From NCBI RefSeq assembly GCF_036417845.1, contig NC_089979.1, forward strand, positions 51,560,275 to 51,624,274: a stretch of 64,000 nucleotides of DNA, given 5' to 3'. Under the pieces are notes generated by a model. That model searched no databases. It was not told where the DNA came from and saw nothing but the letters and a program-made list of their open reading frames with translations. Positions 62,633-64,000 of this stretch are shown one piece after another (position 1 is the stretch's first letter; the number at the start of each line of letters is the position of its first letter). The position numbers and the translations under genes were made by a program. Source of the DNA: Apteryx mantelli. Taxonomy: Eukaryota > Chordata > Aves > Apterygiformes > Apterygidae.

Positions 62633-62704
62633 CTCCGCAGTGGGGCATTTTCTTCAATGTCCTCCAGGGTCTCCAGAGAAGATCGCTGGGAGATCAGCCG
62701 ACGC
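62633..62704 (-). CDS. CABLES1: CABLES1 exon 2
   Basis: A 72-base exon after GTTTTCTCTGCAG, with donor CGGAG|GTAATT. After one base completing a split codon it encodes RRLISQRSSLETLEDIEEN and APLR, leaving AG for the next arginine. The RRLISQRSSLETLEDIEE block is characteristic of CABLES1. The reading enters from an exon further right, beyond the window. The exon is phase-symmetric, as are exons 3 and 4. Confidence 0.94.
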
Positions 62705-64000
62705 CTGCAGAGAAAACAAAACACAAAACAGCACTGTTGGTTAGAGCGTTTAAGAATGTAGTCAGAGCTGTTATTTAGTAAAGCTCACAAACTGCAGAGA
62801 TAACTGATCTGAGCCGTACGTTCGGGTATTAATCAAGGTTTGGGGGTTTTTTTGGTGTTGCTTATCTTAAAAATTCAATTTGATTCCAACCAGAAACAAA
62901 CTATTTCATTAAAGCTTCTATATCAAAACAGAAATTGAAATTTTCCACTCTCAGCTGTTCCTCCTCCTTAGTTTTCTCCATTTTCAAATTTTCCTTTCTT
63001 TAAAGGGGTTTAACACCCACCTAACACCAGTTCCTCCTTTGCAGTGTCACAGCTTGCAATACTGTAATTACAGCTCTACAACAAATAATGAGGACAGATG
63101 CATCCAGACCGACTTTGCCATTCACGCTGTTCCAGGGGATGCTTTGTGTTATAACTATTTCTCTTTGCTCCCTGCCCACAGCTTTTACCAAAAAATGCCA
63201 CTCGTTCCTCAGTAATGCCTGTTCTGTTACTACCTCATCCCCCTTGTGAGGGGTGACTAAATAGAGGGAAAAAGATCACAGAGCACCTAGTACTGGGTAC
63301 AAAACAGCAGTATAAAAAGGCACTCTATCACTCTGAGCAGCACAGATTAGCTTGCTCATGTTTTAAATCAATTTTCTTCGTTTGCGTCAGATCCCTCCCC
63401 ACTCTGTGCTGAAATAAAGTTGTAAAGGAAGTTTCATCCTTTCTTTCCAAGCCTTCTCACTGTTGTAGTGGGCAGGGAAGAAGCTCTGGCACAGGGTTGC
63501 CTTTAACTGTAAGTGCCGCTGCACAGCCTCCAAACACCCGAAAAGCAGCACAGAACTAAGAGCTGCACTCAGGCTTCCAAAAAACTCTGGGGTGGGGAAA
63601 CACAAACCATCAGACAGACCCCCCTCCCAGTGATTTTATATCCAGTGATAAAGGTCCTCATATACACCTGCATTTTTCTCCAATTACCTTAATATTCTTC
63701 CCACCAAGCTGCCTGACTCCCTCGATCTGCATATAAAGAGTTTCCAGAATCAGAAAATGTTATGAGCACCCCCGTGCCTGGGAGGGCGTGGATTAATTTA
63801 TTCCTGGGCTGTAGTTTCACAATAAATTGTTTTCACTGATGATGCCGGTGTAAGCAGTTTCTAATCCCTCCTGCAATTTGGTAGCCCCTCCAGTTGCACT
63901 GCTGCAACTGTTCCTGGAGCCATGCTAGAAATCAGATTACTGAAAAGTTTTCTATTCAAAACAACCCTGAGGTTCGGTGATTCAGTTTACTACTAGTTCA
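62705..64000 (-). other. CABLES1: CABLES1 intron 1 (3' part)
   Basis: Sequence upstream of exon 2 in sense direction. No first exon or CpG-rich promoter is visible before the window ends, so exon 1 lies beyond 64,000. TATA-like strings occur (TATAAAAAGG on + at about 63,312; TATAAAAT on - near 63,637) but have no supporting context. Confidence 0.7.

Larger units (their letters stand above)
27259..62704 (-). other. CABLES1: CABLES1 gene, exons 2-10 (5' end outside window)
   Basis: Nine minus-strand coding exons join in phase into about 353 residues matching the C-terminal half of CABLES1 (CDK5 and ABL1 enzyme substrate 1; human protein about 630 residues). The family product is an adaptor that binds CDK5, CDK2 and CDK3 and ABL kinases and favours inhibitory tyrosine phosphorylation of CDKs, acting in neurite growth and as a brake on the cell cycle. 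The N-terminal third here (exons 2-6) is serine- and arginine-rich and probably disordered. The cyclin-like box runs from exon 8 to the C-terminus. Exon lengths are 72, 93, 78, 100, 157, 104, 107, 208 and 141 coding bases; all eight internal introns are GT-AG. Paralogue CABLES2 is the alternative. The C-terminus and the TMEM241 neighbour favour CABLES1. Confidence 0.92.

Noticed and set aside
63311..63322. TATAAAAAGG on the + strand in CABLES1 intron 1
   Set aside because: A good TATA match, but such strings are frequent by chance and there is no open frame, donor or CpG context to support a promoter.

Overview
The window is vertebrate nuclear DNA, almost certainly from a bird. Three things point that way: a CR1 LINE with the usual avian 3' tail of ATTCTGTG repeats (about 14,668-16,099), compact introns, and two neighbouring genes whose spliced exons can be read directly. 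I cannot name the species. Nothing bacterial, plasmid-like or CRISPR-like is present, and most open frames here are chance frames in introns and intergenic DNA.

Layout: (1) 1-5,890 (+): the last two coding exons of TMEM241 with parts of its introns, then a 3' UTR ending near a poly(A) signal at 6,493. (2) About 6,520-24,620: intergenic DNA between two convergent genes, holding one 5'-truncated CR1 copy with a 460-codon open frame covering the reverse transcriptase. (3) About 24,620-62,704 (-): CABLES1, read right to left. Nine consecutive coding exons are resolved, all with GT-AG introns and matching phases. They give 1,060 coding bases, about 353 residues, ending at the stop at 27,259-27,261. 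By comparison with the human gene they should be exons 2-10. The large first exon lies beyond position 64,000.

TMEM241 and CABLES1 are tail to tail, the arrangement I know from human 18q11.2. They are not functionally coupled: TMEM241 is a multi-pass Golgi transporter-like protein, and CABLES1 is a cyclin-box adaptor for CDK5, CDK2 and ABL kinases.

I found no convincing undescribed system. The best leads are a very CpG-dense island inside CABLES1 intron 7 (about 33,290-33,525) that could be an internal or antisense promoter; a 14-base C tract (sense strand) in the 3' splice-site region of the phase-symmetric exon 3; three G homopolymers all exactly 14 long; several long alternating purine-pyrimidine tracts; and a CR1 copy with its reverse transcriptase frame still open.
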